Assembly: GCF_016695175.1 (NCBI RefSeq)
Contig: NZ_CP068023.1
Location: forward strand, 2,619,501-2,683,500
Source: Pseudoalteromonas sp. GCY
GTDB taxonomy: Bacteria > Pseudomonadota > Gammaproteobacteria > Enterobacterales > Alteromonadaceae
Reading direction: 5' to 3'
DNA: 64,000 nt
In this document: one piece after another, positions 53,838 through 64,000 of the stretch
How positions within the stretch are numbered: the stretch's first letter is position 1
Layout: each line of letters opens with the position of its first letter
Notes under the pieces: generated by a model
The model's input: the letters and a program-made list of their open reading frames with translations, nothing else
Databases searched by the model: none
Told to the model about the DNA's origin: nothing
Translations under genes and position numbers: made by a program

Positions 53838-54704
53838 ATGAAACACCTAACATTGATAGCAGCATCTAGCTTATTAGCAAGCAATGCGATGGCAGCAAAT
53901 ACTGCCCCACTTACACTGGATGTTTATAACGGTGACAAAAATAGCTTCCACGTTAACTCAACACTGGTGATTGGAGAGAGTGAAGTGATGGTCGTAGATA
54001 CGGGTTTTACCAAAGCGGATGCACTACGCATAGCAGCCAAAGTACTCGACAGCGGCAAAACCTTAAAGACGATTTTTATCAGCCAAGCTGATCCAGATTA
54101 TTATTTTGGCGCGGAAGTGCTACACGCTTTGTTCCCAGAAGCTAAGATCCTAACCACAGCGGACGTAAAAGCAGTGATTGAAGAAAAGCTCGCGGGTAAA
54201 TTAGCATTCTGGACACCAAAAATGGGGAAAAATGCACCTGTTAAGCCATACATCCCAACGATTGTAGAGGGAAATACACTCTTTGTAGATGGGCACAAAA
54301 TAGAGATCCACGGCACGCAATCTGAGCTGGCACACCGCCCCTACTTATGGATCCCGTCAAGTAAAGCAGTTCTGGGCAATGTTGCAGTCTACGGTAATGT
54401 GCACTTATGGATGGCCGATGCACAGTCCCAACGCAGTCAACAAGCGTGGAGCCGCCAATTAAAAGAGTTAAAAGCACTGAAGCCAGAGATTGTAATACCT
54501 GGCCACATGAAAGCAGGCACCAAACTTGATGCTAGTACCATAAGCTACTCGCAGCAGTATTTAAGCGACTTTAGTCAGGCAAAAAGCAGCAGCAAAAATA
54601 GCGCTGAACTGATTGATAGCATGTCTGCACGCTACCCGGATGCAGGATTACCTATGGCGTTGGGTATTGGTGCTAAGGTACATATGGGAGAGATGAAATG
54701 GTAA
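53838..54704 (+). CDS. exported metallo-beta-lactamase-fold protein with altered metal site
   Basis: A 288-residue protein with signal peptide (about residues 1-19). The fold is of the MBL type: VIGESEVMVVDTGFTKADALR, then SQADPDYYFGAE, and a C-terminal IVIPGHM. In true enzymes the second segment is H-x-H-x-D-H; here the three histidines are Gln, Asp and Tyr, so the canonical dinuclear zinc site is lost. Later histidines (VHLWMAD, PGHM) are kept. It could bind one metal, or be a non-hydrolytic relative. It overlaps the next gene by seven bases. Confidence 0.8.
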   Translation: MKHLTLIAASSLLASNAMAANTAPLTLDVYNGDKNSFHVNSTLVIGESEVMVVDTGFTKADALRIAAKVLDSGKTLKTIFISQADPDYYFGAEVLHALFPEAKILTTADVKAVIEEKLAGKLAFWTPKMGKNAPVKPYIPTIVEGNTLFVDGHKIEIHGTQSELAHRPYLWIPSSKAVLGNVAVYGNVHLWMADAQSQRSQQAWSRQLKELKALKPEIVIPGHMKAGTKLDASTISYSQQYLSDFSQAKSSSKNSAELIDSMSARYPDAGLPMALGIGAKVHMGEMKW

Positions 54705-55321
54705 AAGTGCACTACTTCTTCGACCCCATGTGTGGCTGGTGTTACGGTGCGACTTCACTGTTGGATGCGATTGCAGCCAACAGTGACCTCAAGCTTGAAC
54801 TGCATCCTGGAGGTATGATTGCCAATCAATCTATAGAAAAAGCGTTCCGCAGTCACATTCTCACAAGTGATGCGCGTATAGCCAGCATAACGGGCTCGCA
54901 GTTTGGTAAAGGTTACATCCAAAGGGTGAAGAGTAACGATCCGATGATCCTTGACTCATACATCACCGCTCGTGCCATCATAACCGCTGAGCAATTGGGC
55001 ATAGCGCCACTTAACATGCTTAAAACTATTCAGCATGCCCACTATGTAGAGGGCAAACAGGTTAACCGAACTGAAGTTATAGAAGGACTCGCGGTAGAGC
55101 TTGGGCTAGATAAAAACCACTGGCAACGAGCTATGCTGGCAAATCAAGGTACTGAGCAAACAAACATCGCGCAAAGCCGCCTATTAATGCAAAAGCTTCA
55201 AGTTACTGGCTACCCAACCCTTATCCTTGAAAAGCATGAAACGTCCGTAAAACTTCCGCATACTGCCTATTACGGTAAGCCCGACGCTTGGCGCCAGCTA
55301 ATTGATGACTATATACACTAG
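54698..55321 (+). CDS. DsbA-like thioredoxin-fold protein
   Basis: A 207-residue protein of the DsbA/FrnE-like family with the active-site pair CGWC in DPMCGWCYG. It has no signal peptide, so it is probably cytoplasmic and resembles the DSBA-family oxidoreductases of the FrnE/YwbO type. Overlap with the MBL-fold gene makes co-translation likely. Together with the LysR regulator, a small stress-response unit is plausible but inferred. Confidence 0.85.
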   Translation: MVKVHYFFDPMCGWCYGATSLLDAIAANSDLKLELHPGGMIANQSIEKAFRSHILTSDARIASITGSQFGKGYIQRVKSNDPMILDSYITARAIITAEQLGIAPLNMLKTIQHAHYVEGKQVNRTEVIEGLAVELGLDKNHWQRAMLANQGTEQTNIAQSRLLMQKLQVTGYPTLILEKHETSVKLPHTAYYGKPDAWRQLIDDYIH

Positions 55322-55524
55322 TTTTATGACTAGCTTTGGGGTTGATGGATAGAAAAACACCCACCCTGCCAGCGAGTAAAAACAGTCTGAACTTTATTTT
55401 CTCCGCAATTAGATACATTTAAGCAAGCAAGATAACAATTTTGATGGGGTAAGGCCTGACATTCATGCTTAACACTGAGCGTTGTGCAAAACGGTTAGAC
55501 TTACCCAACCTATTCGATACTCAA

Positions 55525-56211
55525 TTACACATTTATGTTAATTCTAGGATATATTGCCTCGTTCATTTTCATTGCAAACAGCATTGGGTGGCTATTCACT
55601 TTTTCCTCAAGTGTATGATAATCCTGACCAAAGCCCGTATCATGGAATTGGTTTTCGAAGCTTTTACTTAACTCATTCAACCTAATATTGCCATAAAGGT
55701 CCTTTGCTTCGATGCCTTGCCGATCTGCACCAGAGAATCGAACAATTTGTGCAAGTCCTTCATGTACCTGTTCATAGGCATTTTTTAGCTTATTGTTTTC
55801 GTTAATTATAGACTCAAGATCCTCACGCAATTTATCGTCTACACTTCCACCAACGAGCTTTAGTGTGCCATCTTCCTCTTGCGATAAATCTAAAGAACTC
55901 AAATCAATTCCTGGATTTAAGCTAATTTGTTCTTTTTTAAATTTTTCAAACTCGCTTAAGGTGGTTGCAAACGCCTCTTGCGTCTCTCCCATCACTTTAT
56001 AATTTTGTTTACTAATCTCAAAAGTTTCTTGTTTTAATTTTTGGATTTCTTCTTCAGTTAATACTGGCGTATTTTCGGCTGACAATGCCGCAGCATTCAT
56101 CTCCTTCTCTGGTGCTTGAGGTTCGATTTTATGCGCCTTAGCCTCCTTTTTAGCGGTTAAGTTACTGGCTAAATTGACCTGTGAATTAACTAGTGGTGAA
56201 TTGATGTTCAT
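55525..56211 (-). CDS. hypothetical helical protein
   Basis: A 228-residue protein from the ATG at 56211 (GGAATG upstream); a longer frame to 56250 adds 13 residues. The first 45 residues are probably disordered, and about 50-180 are charged and helical (VLTEEEIQKLKQETFEISK), likely coiled coil. No family is recognised. It has no signal peptide. The following gene is divergent. Confidence 0.6.
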   Translation of the reverse strand: MNINSPLVNSQVNLASNLTAKKEAKAHKIEPQAPEKEMNAAALSAENTPVLTEEEIQKLKQETFEISKQNYKVMGETQEAFATTLSEFEKFKKEQISLNPGIDLSSLDLSQEEDGTLKLVGGSVDDKLREDLESIINENNKLKNAYEQVHEGLAQIVRFSGADRQGIEAKDLYGNIRLNELSKSFENQFHDTGFGQDYHTLEEKVNSHPMLFAMKMNEAIYPRININV

Positions 56212-56386
56212 CGCTTCATTCCTTGATGGTGGTAAATAATTAATAAACAAAACATTAACATAGACACTAATTTTATCAAGCTTCAGTTAAAACCTAAGCT
56301 TGATATCTAGTTGCTTTATGTACCTATATTTATTATCGTCAACATGCCTATTAACTTTAGGTACATGTAACTAGAAGGAATTTATA

Positions 56387-57856
56387 ATGCTAAAACTGCT
56401 ACAATATTCATCAGTCGCTATTGCTGTTGCAATCGCCAGCCCTGTTTATGCTACCGATATTTTAATACCCAATGAACTCAAAGACTCAGTCTCAATTTAT
56501 GATTTTCCTGGTACGTATTTTGATGGTGGTAAAGTTAGGGCTGTAGATGAAAACGACATAAAAATAGAAATCCCATTTCAGATCAATGAGTTGACCAACC
56601 TCAGCGCAGACCCCCGCCCCGTTTACGAAAGTTCTTTCAGCACAAGTTCAGTACAACCCCAAAATGCCTCGGGTCAAACACTGAAAGAAAGAACTGGTTG
56701 TCCTGAACTTGGCGTAAATAACGCAATCTATGCGTCCTTTTCTCAACCTGGGGACATAGTCTGCTTCAGCACTGAAGTCACAACAGCGATAAAATTAGAA
56801 GGGATGTTGCTTAATATTCCCCAAGATGTCGACCATAACTTATATCTTTTTAAACTCGAAGAGGACGATAGTTTAACAACAATAGACACTTCAACAACCC
56901 CAAATTCTTCCTCAGAGCAGGTCGTATACAAAGTAGATCCCGGCGCTTATGTCCTAGTCGCTGAGTCAAAAAGTGGAACAAGCACAGACAAGAGTATTAT
57001 GGCTTGGTTTGGTCATACGGAGTTTGATGCACAAGAAGCAAATGATAAACCAGGCCAAGCAACGGTGCTACCTATCAATGGTAAAATAACTGGCAATATA
57101 GATAATCAGAATGACCTTGATTACTTTGTATATCACTCTGGTGAACAACAGTCGAAACTATCATTCAATTTTGCAGCGAGTGAGCAGTTTAGTTTAGAGC
57201 TATGGAATGGCTCCGGCTGGACTAAATTACCCAATAATCAATTGTCTAACATAGATGTTACGCCAAATATAAGTGCAGTCTTTTTAGTAAAAGGTGTGCA
57301 AGCTAACTTACCTCCTACATCATCACAGTATTCTTTAGCACTATCAGACCCTCTGTCAGGTAAGAGTGTTACTGGAATTAGAACGTATAATAATGAAGTT
57401 CTCACCAACCTATTAGCGCCGAACTTACTAGAAGCGCACCAAGAGCTAGGGATGTCTGGGACTGTTATAGACAAAAATGGTGACCCCGTACCGTACGGAG
57501 CTGTTATTTTAAGTGCTGATAATATTAACGATACTTCACGACCCATATCTCTTGCTAGCGAGGTCGTTCAAGCTGATGAAAGTGGTAAGTTCAATAAAGT
57601 ATTATCACTACCCGATTGTACCGGTGAAAACAACAATGTGCGAGAAAACAGAGTCACTCGAGGTACACCTACCCGGCCTGAACTTGAGTGGTCAATTGAT
57701 TGGAATAACGCTATGTACACCTACCGAGCACCACAATCAACGCAACTTATACAAGTCGGTTTCGCACACATTTGTAAAGAAAAAATAACTAAAAGTTGTT
57801 ATTGGGACAGAGATTTCTCAAGTGGAGAAGATAAATACATATGTAATCGCTTTTAA
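56387..57856 (+). CDS. exported protein with PPC-like domains
   Basis: A 489-residue protein with a signal peptide (about residues 1-22, ending VYA before TD). The central region has bacterial pre-peptidase C-terminal (PPC) features: VDHNLYLFKLEEDDSL, then PGAYVLVAESKSG, and again GNIDNQNDLDYFVYHSG. The C-terminal quarter has a carboxypeptidase-regulatory-like SGTVIDKNGDPVPYGAVILS and several Cys residues. No peptidase or other catalytic domain is seen, so it is not itself a protease; it may bind a partner at the cell surface. Confidence 0.68.
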   Translation: MLKLLQYSSVAIAVAIASPVYATDILIPNELKDSVSIYDFPGTYFDGGKVRAVDENDIKIEIPFQINELTNLSADPRPVYESSFSTSSVQPQNASGQTLKERTGCPELGVNNAIYASFSQPGDIVCFSTEVTTAIKLEGMLLNIPQDVDHNLYLFKLEEDDSLTTIDTSTTPNSSSEQVVYKVDPGAYVLVAESKSGTSTDKSIMAWFGHTEFDAQEANDKPGQATVLPINGKITGNIDNQNDLDYFVYHSGEQQSKLSFNFAASEQFSLELWNGSGWTKLPNNQLSNIDVTPNISAVFLVKGVQANLPPTSSQYSLALSDPLSGKSVTGIRTYNNEVLTNLLAPNLLEAHQELGMSGTVIDKNGDPVPYGAVILSADNINDTSRPISLASEVVQADESGKFNKVLSLPDCTGENNNVRENRVTRGTPTRPELEWSIDWNNAMYTYRAPQSTQLIQVGFAHICKEKITKSCYWDRDFSSGEDKYICNRF

Positions 57857-57881
57857 AAAGCCAAAGTGCTTGTAGACATGC

Positions 57882-57909
57882 TGGCATAGAGAAAATAAAC
57901 TCTATGCCA
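57882..57909. terminator. hairpin after the PPC-like protein gene
   Basis: TGGCATAGAG and CTCTATGCCA form a 10-bp stem with an 8-base loop, 25 bases after the stop codon, followed by CTTTAAT. Confidence 0.6.
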
Positions 57910-58042
57910 CTTTAATGAGGAAGTTAAGGTATAGGTCAGTTATGATATTTTCACTACACATGAGCTGTCAGATTCGTTTCAAGAACTCTCCAATACATAC
58001 TAAATGCGGCGTTCGATACGTTAGTTTTCACTATCTGCGCTT

Positions 58043-58572
58043 CTACCAACCAGACACATGATGTAATATTAGAGCTCTCCCATCATCACGTAAATCTGGC
58101 ATGATTTGGTACTTGCCTTTAATCTCAAAATCGTAATCCCAACGACCAACCTTCTCTTTGTACAACCTAGTCTCAATCAATCCAGTAGGTAAACGCTTAA
58201 TTATGTTCTTTTCGACCAACTGAATGCAAAATCCTTCATTTGCCTCACCGGATTCCACTATACGCTCAACCTTGGCAAGATCAGTAAGCATATCCATACG
58301 GTCTTCCTTACTTGAGCCTTTAAAATATTTTAACTCAATAACAACTACCTTTGTGTCCGAAGCTATATGTAAATCAACTCGGCTTTTTCGGCGTGCCGTA
58401 TTACTGCCCCGCATTTTGTATGATTGGTAATCTTCAGCCAAGGTGTGTTCAAAGCGAATCACAGCCTTTGGAAAGGCTTTATATAACTCACCAAAAAGAA
58501 CAGACTGAAAATCAACTTCTCGATTCAAAGGATAACCGCTCTCTATTCGCTCCATAGAACGAGCTAAGGCTT
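58043..58572 (-). pseudogene. PD-(D/E)XK nuclease-like protein, 5' end lost to the IS3 insertion
   Basis: About 175 codons of a soluble protein with RVDLHIASDTKVVVIELKYFK, i.e. an aspartate, then E-x-K after a hydrophobic strand, the core of the PD-(D/E)XK nuclease fold. The open frame continues upstream into the IS3 element for 20 codons (to 58633), which are foreign. The natural N-terminus should lie beyond the IS, but no continuation in frame is found there, so some sequence may have been deleted. It may be a nuclease linked to the neighbouring OLD-like gene, which is inference. Confidence 0.6.
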
Positions 58573-58580
58573 TGTAGTGG

Positions 58581-59797
<1,217 letters not shown>

Positions 59798-59832
59798 TTC
59801 TTTCTTAATGGGTGGCCAAATTAACTATGCCA

Positions 59833-61332
59833 CTACATTTCTACAAATGGGTTAAACGGTATATAGTTTTCAATTTCTTTCCATTCTAATAAAAGGAAAT
59901 TGTCGCCTAAGCTAGACTCAAGTGCTTTAACTCTATCACCTTTGCCATCAATATCAGCGTCAGCGATTAACAGTATATTTTGCGATAACTTTTTTGCTGG
60001 TGTTTGTGCATCACTTCCACTCTTATCTGAGCTAAAATCCCAGTGAGTAATATTGCTTCCCTGATATTCGGTAAACACATAGTGCAGGTTCTCATGCAAA
60101 CTTTTTAACTTGTTAGCTCGGTCCTTATCGTCAAGCTCTTCAATATATTTTTTAAGGTATGTTCGCAAATAAAGCTTATCTGTAACGCCTTCAACCCAAA
60201 TTGAGCAATTAGCTAATAGCACGGAGGAAGCTCGCACTCCCAACTCTGACAGTACATCACTTAATTCCAATGCTGGTTGAACTTTCGTTTCTCCGTTGAT
60301 GCGTGAAACTCGCTGTATTGAAACATCATCACGCTCCTGAGCTAAGTCTAAAAAGTGATTTGAATGAGTAGTCATAAAAAACATATGCTCTTTGTGCTTA
60401 GCAAATGTTTCTATCAATGTGCGCTGCAATCCGGCATGAAGATAATGTTCAGGTTCCTCTATAAAGAACATAGTCGGTTCTTCGGCCATAAACACTTTAA
60501 ACGTCAAGATGATTATCGACTGTATACCATCGCCTAAATCGTAGATTGGTCTATCTTCATCATCACCCTCTTTAACATAAACAACATCCTTATCGACCAT
60601 AGGTACGAGCGATATGTCGTTACCGAAAAAGAAGTTTTCAGAAAGGTATCTTTCGAAATCACGTACTTTTTGTCGTTTGTCATGAGAACCTAGCAAATGC
60701 TCCTTCAAATCCTCATACAAACTATGCCCCGTAAATATCTCTCCACCTTTAGATGATGTTGAAAAATAATCTTTAGCGGTTCGAGCCTCAAAGATGTCCT
60801 CCTCTGCTACTTGCCTCAAGCTTCGTAATGTCGGTATATAAACTTTAGGCCAGTTTCTGGTTTGATATTCAACTGTGAATTTTTCCACTGACAAAGCAAA
60901 ACGTGTGTCAACCCACTTGATGAAATTTGATCGAAATTCCTCTTCATCAACTCTTCGTGTATAGGCTGAATTATGCCTTGATTCTGAATACACAGTAGCA
61001 ATCAAAGTCTCAAAATTATTTGGCTGGCTTTTAATCTTTTGAAGGCAATGTTTTAACTTGCCTAAATGAATATACTTGAGAGTAAATGGCGTATGAGCTG
61101 TAGAAGATTTTTCTAAGTAGTCTAAAAGCTCATCGGCTACATACCTTATGTTTAGTTCTGAGATATCGTAAGTCCAACTTTCTCGAGCTCCTGTAAAAAG
61201 CTCTCTCAGTTTTCGGCTTTTACCTGAGTTGTTAGGACCAATAAAGAAGTTAATTTGACGGGTATTTTCCAGTTGCCAAAGCTCTTCATCAACTTTTCCG
61301 ATTCTCTCTATTAAATTTGTATTGATTTCCAT
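59833..61332 (-). pseudogene. OLD-like AAA ATPase with TOPRIM domain, C-terminus cut by the IS3 element
   Basis: A 499-codon frame from the ATG at 61332 (a TTG lies at 61338). The ATPase part has Walker A FIGPNNSGKS, the signature-like DLGDGIQS, Walker B FFIEEPEHYLHAGLQ and the switch TTHSNHF; the second half has the TOPRIM motifs IWVEGVTDK and LLIADADIDGKG. This matches OLD-family defence nucleases. The last two codons before the stop (Met and TAG) come from the IS end, so the natural C-terminus is missing; in related proteins another 50-100 residues would be expected. It is preceded after 18 bases by an XRE gene. Activity after truncation is uncertain. Confidence 0.8.
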
Positions 61333-61350
61333 ATTCAATTTGATTCACTA

Positions 61351-61653
61351 TTATTTTTTAGAACCTAAAGCTTTGAGTAACTCTTTTTGTTCTTCTTCTG
61401 TAAGTTTACCGAGTGCATGTATTAACTCAGCTAAAGTATTATCTTCACAATAAAAATAAGCAACCGGCACGCCTAACTCATCAGCGATTCGCTTCATGGT
61501 TGTAAAGTCTGGTGCATGCTTACCTTTTTCGTACTGGTTCATTCTTGCGCTGGCCGTGTTGGGCTCCATACCTAAAGCAATACCTAGCTGCTGTTGCGTG
61601 TACCCAGCGGCTTTTCGGGCTTCTTTTAGGCGTAAGGGCGTTGGTGATTCCAT
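61351..61653 (-). CDS. XRE family regulator of the OLD-like gene
   Basis: A 100-residue protein with a canonical helix-turn-helix (RKAAGYTQQQLGIALGMEP) and a C-terminal helix (TEEEQKELLKALG). The ATG at 61653 is favoured by AAGG six bases upstream; the frame could begin at 61677. It is the first gene of the unit with the OLD-like gene and probably represses it. Two CTAAG-N5-CTTAG palindromes lie just upstream and are the likely operators. Confidence 0.83.
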   Translation of the reverse strand: MESPTPLRLKEARKAAGYTQQQLGIALGMEPNTASARMNQYEKGKHAPDFTTMKRIADELGVPVAYFYCEDNTLAELIHALGKLTEEEQKELLKALGSKK

Positions 61654-61680
61654 GAGTACCTTAGCTACTAACTTCAATAG

Positions 61681-61695
61681 CTAAGATTCTCTTAG
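61681..61695. promoter_or_regulatory. candidate XRE operator 1
   Basis: CTAAG-ATTCT-CTTAG, a palindrome with 5-base spacer, 28 bases upstream of the regulator's start. An identical arrangement is found 34 bases further on. Confidence 0.65.
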
Positions 61696-61714
61696 TATAG
61701 CGGCCACTTTGGTA

Positions 61715-61729
61715 CTAAGGAATACTTAG
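61715..61729. promoter_or_regulatory. candidate XRE operator 2
   Basis: CTAAG-GAATA-CTTAG, extended by A and T to a 6-bp arm. Centre-to-centre distance to the first site is 34 bases (about three turns), so two dimers could bind side by side between the divergent units. From 61730 to 61951 I see nothing else except the ribosome site of the next gene. Confidence 0.65.
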
Positions 61730-61951
61730 TTTAGTTGCAATGTCTCCACGTAAGATTTAGAACAAATCGCTACCAGTAATAAAGTTAGGTTGATTAATGC
61801 CAGAAAGAAACCGTGCATATTTGAAAATACAAATTACATCACAGCGTGATTTACTTCCTTCTTTTAACTAGTTTTATTTGTAAAATCATAAGGTCGATGT
61901 CATAAAGTTAGTCTGCGGCCGTTTTCTCGAAGACTAAGGAAGTATTACCAG

Positions 61952-64000
61952 ATGACAAACCTTGCTAATTTATCACATATTGATTTTGAGGAATTATGCA
62001 TCGACATCATCCAAAAAGAGACTCAAGAAAGGTTTTCTTCTTTTGGACCAGGAGCTGATGGTGGCATTGATGGCCGACATTCAAAAGGCGATAACTTAAC
62101 TATTATACAGTGTAAGCATTACATACGCTCAAACTCGTCCGACCTAATAAGAGCCGCAGCAAAAGAGTTACCAAAAATCCATAAATTGGGAGCTAATAAA
62201 TATATTTTCTTAACCTCATATTCATTGACTCCCGCCCTAAGTGATAGGCTTCAGGGCTTATTTTCTCCATACATTGAGAATGTCGAAATCTGGGGTGCTG
62301 AAGATATTCAGAGTGCTCTTAGAAAGAATCCAGATATCCTTAAATCACATATAAAATTATGGCTCACTGACTCAGCAATATTGGACAAGATCCTTCATTC
62401 GGGTTTAGAGAGTTTTACCGCTATCACTAAAGAAGAAATTATCGAAGAGTCAAAAGTCTATGTGGTGAACCCAAGCTACGATGATGCATCTACTATTTTA
62501 AACGACAAAAATACCCTCGTGATTTCGGGTCCTCCTGGTGTTGGAAAAACGACCTTGGCAAAAATGGTATGTTACCAATACCTTAAAGACGGCTGGTCCT
62601 TTCAAGCAATAAACTCTCTAGAACAAGGATATGCGAGAGTTCATGAAACAGAGCCGACAATTTTCTTCTTTGATGACTTTCTTGGCAAAATTGAACTCAA
62701 TAGGAAAGCCCTAGTTACCCACGAATCAGCTTTAGCAACTTTTGTCAGAAAAATCCAAAGGTCTAACAACTCAAAATTTGTTCTGACCACAAGGTCACAT
62801 ATTTACGAGGAAGCAAGAACTTTATCTGACAACATAGACAGCCAGAGGTTTGAACTATCAAAGTTTGTTCTCAATGTAGGGCTTTATACAAGAAAGATAA
62901 AAGCACATATATTATTCAATCATTTATCTATTTCTGAAGTTAGCTCGGAGCATATTTCTAAGCTGTTAGAGGATGATTGGCTACGCCAAATTATCGATCA
63001 CGAAAACTATAACCCACGTGTTATTTCTCACATGTCTAGTGAGAACATTGCACTACCTTCACCTCAAAACTATCCACAATCAATCTTGTCAGCACTTGAA
63101 AATCCGAGCTTAATTTGGGAAAAGGCTTTCAAACAGCTACCTGTTAACTGTCGACATTTATTGATTACGTTATTTTTTTGTGATGAGTACCTCGGAACTG
63201 AAATAGAAGATTTAAAAGGTTGTTACATACCACTGCACAGATTGTTATCTGAGCATTATTCCACTCAACAAAAACCAGGTGACTTTGAAGAAGCAATTAA
63301 GGTTCTGGAGTCGGGGTTTATTTCAATCTCAAATACTAAAGTAAGTTTTGTAAATCCGTCAGTTCAAGATTTTTTAAAAGCCCACCTAAAAAACGATGAG
63401 CTAATATTTCTCGTTTTAAGCAGCGCTACTCGCGTGAGGTTTGTGCAAAAGGTATGGCACCACATTAATTTCCTCTCTACGCAGAACCTACTAAATCTAA
63501 AAGCTAGTACGTTTAAGTATGAAAGCTTGTTCCCACTGTTTCTTTCATCACCTGTTTCCTTAGTAGAACAAGAAAATGAGTACACTACCTATAAAAACTA
63601 TGATCTCTATCTTTCAGATAGAATTAGCCTACTTCTTAATATATTTTTTGACACCTCAGAGATAAAGATCATCGACGCGATCACATCATTATTACTTTCA
63701 GACAATCTAGCTCTAGATGTTTCCCGTGACTCTAGAAACCTTCCAGAAATACATGCTGACATATTGGAAATGGAAGATATCAGTAGCCAACAGAAAATAG
63801 CGTTACTTAACTTAATTGAGAACAAAATATGCCATTTGTTGAGTTTGAACATGGACATAGAAGATCTCGTATCTACTATCGAGTATTTATATGAATTCAT
63901 GCCCGAGTCTTTCACCAGTAAAGTCCAAGTAACCATTAATAGTTTAATTTCTGATGAAATACTAAACGTAAAAAACGGCCATGCATACTTGGAAGATCTG
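61952..64000 (+). CDS. Mrr-type endonuclease domain fused to a STAND NTPase (partial, 3' end outside window)
   Basis: At least 683 codons, open to the right edge. The ATG at 61952 follows AGGAAG by nine bases. Residues about 1-115 are a restriction-endonuclease-like (Mrr_cat) domain: GPGADGGIDGRHS around 33-45 and TIIQCKHY around 50-57, giving the D and Q/E-x-K residues of PD-(D/E)XK nucleases. A STAND-like NTPase follows: Walker A ISGPPGVGKTTLAK near 192 and Walker B TIFFFDDFLG near 238, then an arginine-bearing TTRSH motif. The rest is helical, without repeats I could define. This resembles nSTAND/AVAST-type defence proteins with nuclease effectors; antiphage function is inference. It is divergent from the XRE/OLD-like unit. 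Confidence 0.8.
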   Translation, partial: MTNLANLSHIDFEELCIDIIQKETQERFSSFGPGADGGIDGRHSKGDNLTIIQCKHYIRSNSSDLIRAAAKELPKIHKLGANKYIFLTSYSLTPALSDRLQGLFSPYIENVEIWGAEDIQSALRKNPDILKSHIKLWLTDSAILDKILHSGLESFTAITKEEIIEESKVYVVNPSYDDASTILNDKNTLVISGPPGVGKTTLAKMVCYQYLKDGWSFQAINSLEQGYARVHETEPTIFFFDDFLGKIELNRKALVTHESALATFVRKIQRSNNSKFVLTTRSHIYEEARTLSDNIDSQRFELSKFVLNVGLYTRKIKAHILFNHLSISEVSSEHISKLLEDDWLRQIIDHENYNPRVISHMSSENIALPSPQNYPQSILSALENPSLIWEKAFKQLPVNCRHLLITLFFCDEYLGTEIEDLKGCYIPLHRLLSEHYSTQQKPGDFEEAIKVLESGFISISNTKVSFVNPSVQDFLKAHLKNDELIFLVLSSATRVRFVQKVWHHINFLSTQNLLNLKASTFKYESLFPLFLSSPVSLVEQENEYTTYKNYDLYLSDRISLLLNIFFDTSEIKIIDAITSLLLSDNLALDVSRDSRNLPEIHADILEMEDISSQQKIALLNLIENKICHLLSLNMDIEDLVSTIEYLYEFMPESFTSKVQVTINSLISDEILNVKNGHAYLEDL

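Overview
The window looks like chromosomal DNA of a marine gammaproteobacterium, most likely Pseudoalteromonas or a close relative. This is inferred from the mix of genes: a TonB receptor, a Gram-negative porin, a laminarinase with beta-glucan-binding domains, many GNAT acetyltransferases, an NhaC antiporter and IS3/ISAs1 elements. There are no rRNA or tRNA genes and no CRISPR array that I can see.

Layout. 1-2838: two tandem paralogous genes of unknown function, then a small GNAT/membrane protein/HIT operon on the minus strand. 3015-4088: a secreted SGNH (CE2-like) esterase. 4398-17030: the centrepiece, a tightly packed plus-strand operon (TonB receptor, ABC-2 ATPase, two paralogous permeases, fold-III PLP decarboxylase, SbnA-like and SbnB-like enzymes, MATE exporter, HisC-like aminotransferase), with a convergent SbnI/SerK-like free-serine kinase gene at its end. 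The enzymes predict serine -> O-phosphoserine -> ACEGA -> L-2,3-diaminopropionate, but there is no NRPS or NIS synthetase to build a siderophore. Both transcription units carry a Zur-box-like palindrome upstream, so I infer an undescribed, probably zinc-related, small metallophore system.

17226-36628: an accessory stretch of mostly minus-strand single genes: protease, membrane-anchored XRE regulator, acetyltransferases, DUF2254 protein, NhaC antiporter, a guanidine-II riboswitch with its SMR (gdx/sugE) exporter, LysE exporter, a set of SMI1/DUF4303/DUF4265 immunity-like proteins, and a class C beta-lactamase-like lipoprotein. Two 263-bp copies of a MITE lie here. 37153-43167: a porin, and a 1480-residue secreted laminarinase fused to a di-haem oxidoreductase, with two LacI-type operators upstream.

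43998-52649: an acxRABC acetone carboxylase locus with a sigma-54 promoter and its AcoR-type activator; the gamma subunit gene acxC is split by an ISAs1-family element. 52845-57856: LysR regulator divergent from a degenerate metallo-beta-lactamase-fold protein and a DsbA-like protein, then two proteins of unknown function. 58043-64000: a defence-like region with a PD-(D/E)XK protein, an IS3-family insertion, a truncated OLD-like ATPase/TOPRIM gene with an XRE regulator and twin operators, and a divergent partial gene joining an Mrr-type endonuclease domain to a STAND-type NTPase that runs off the right edge.
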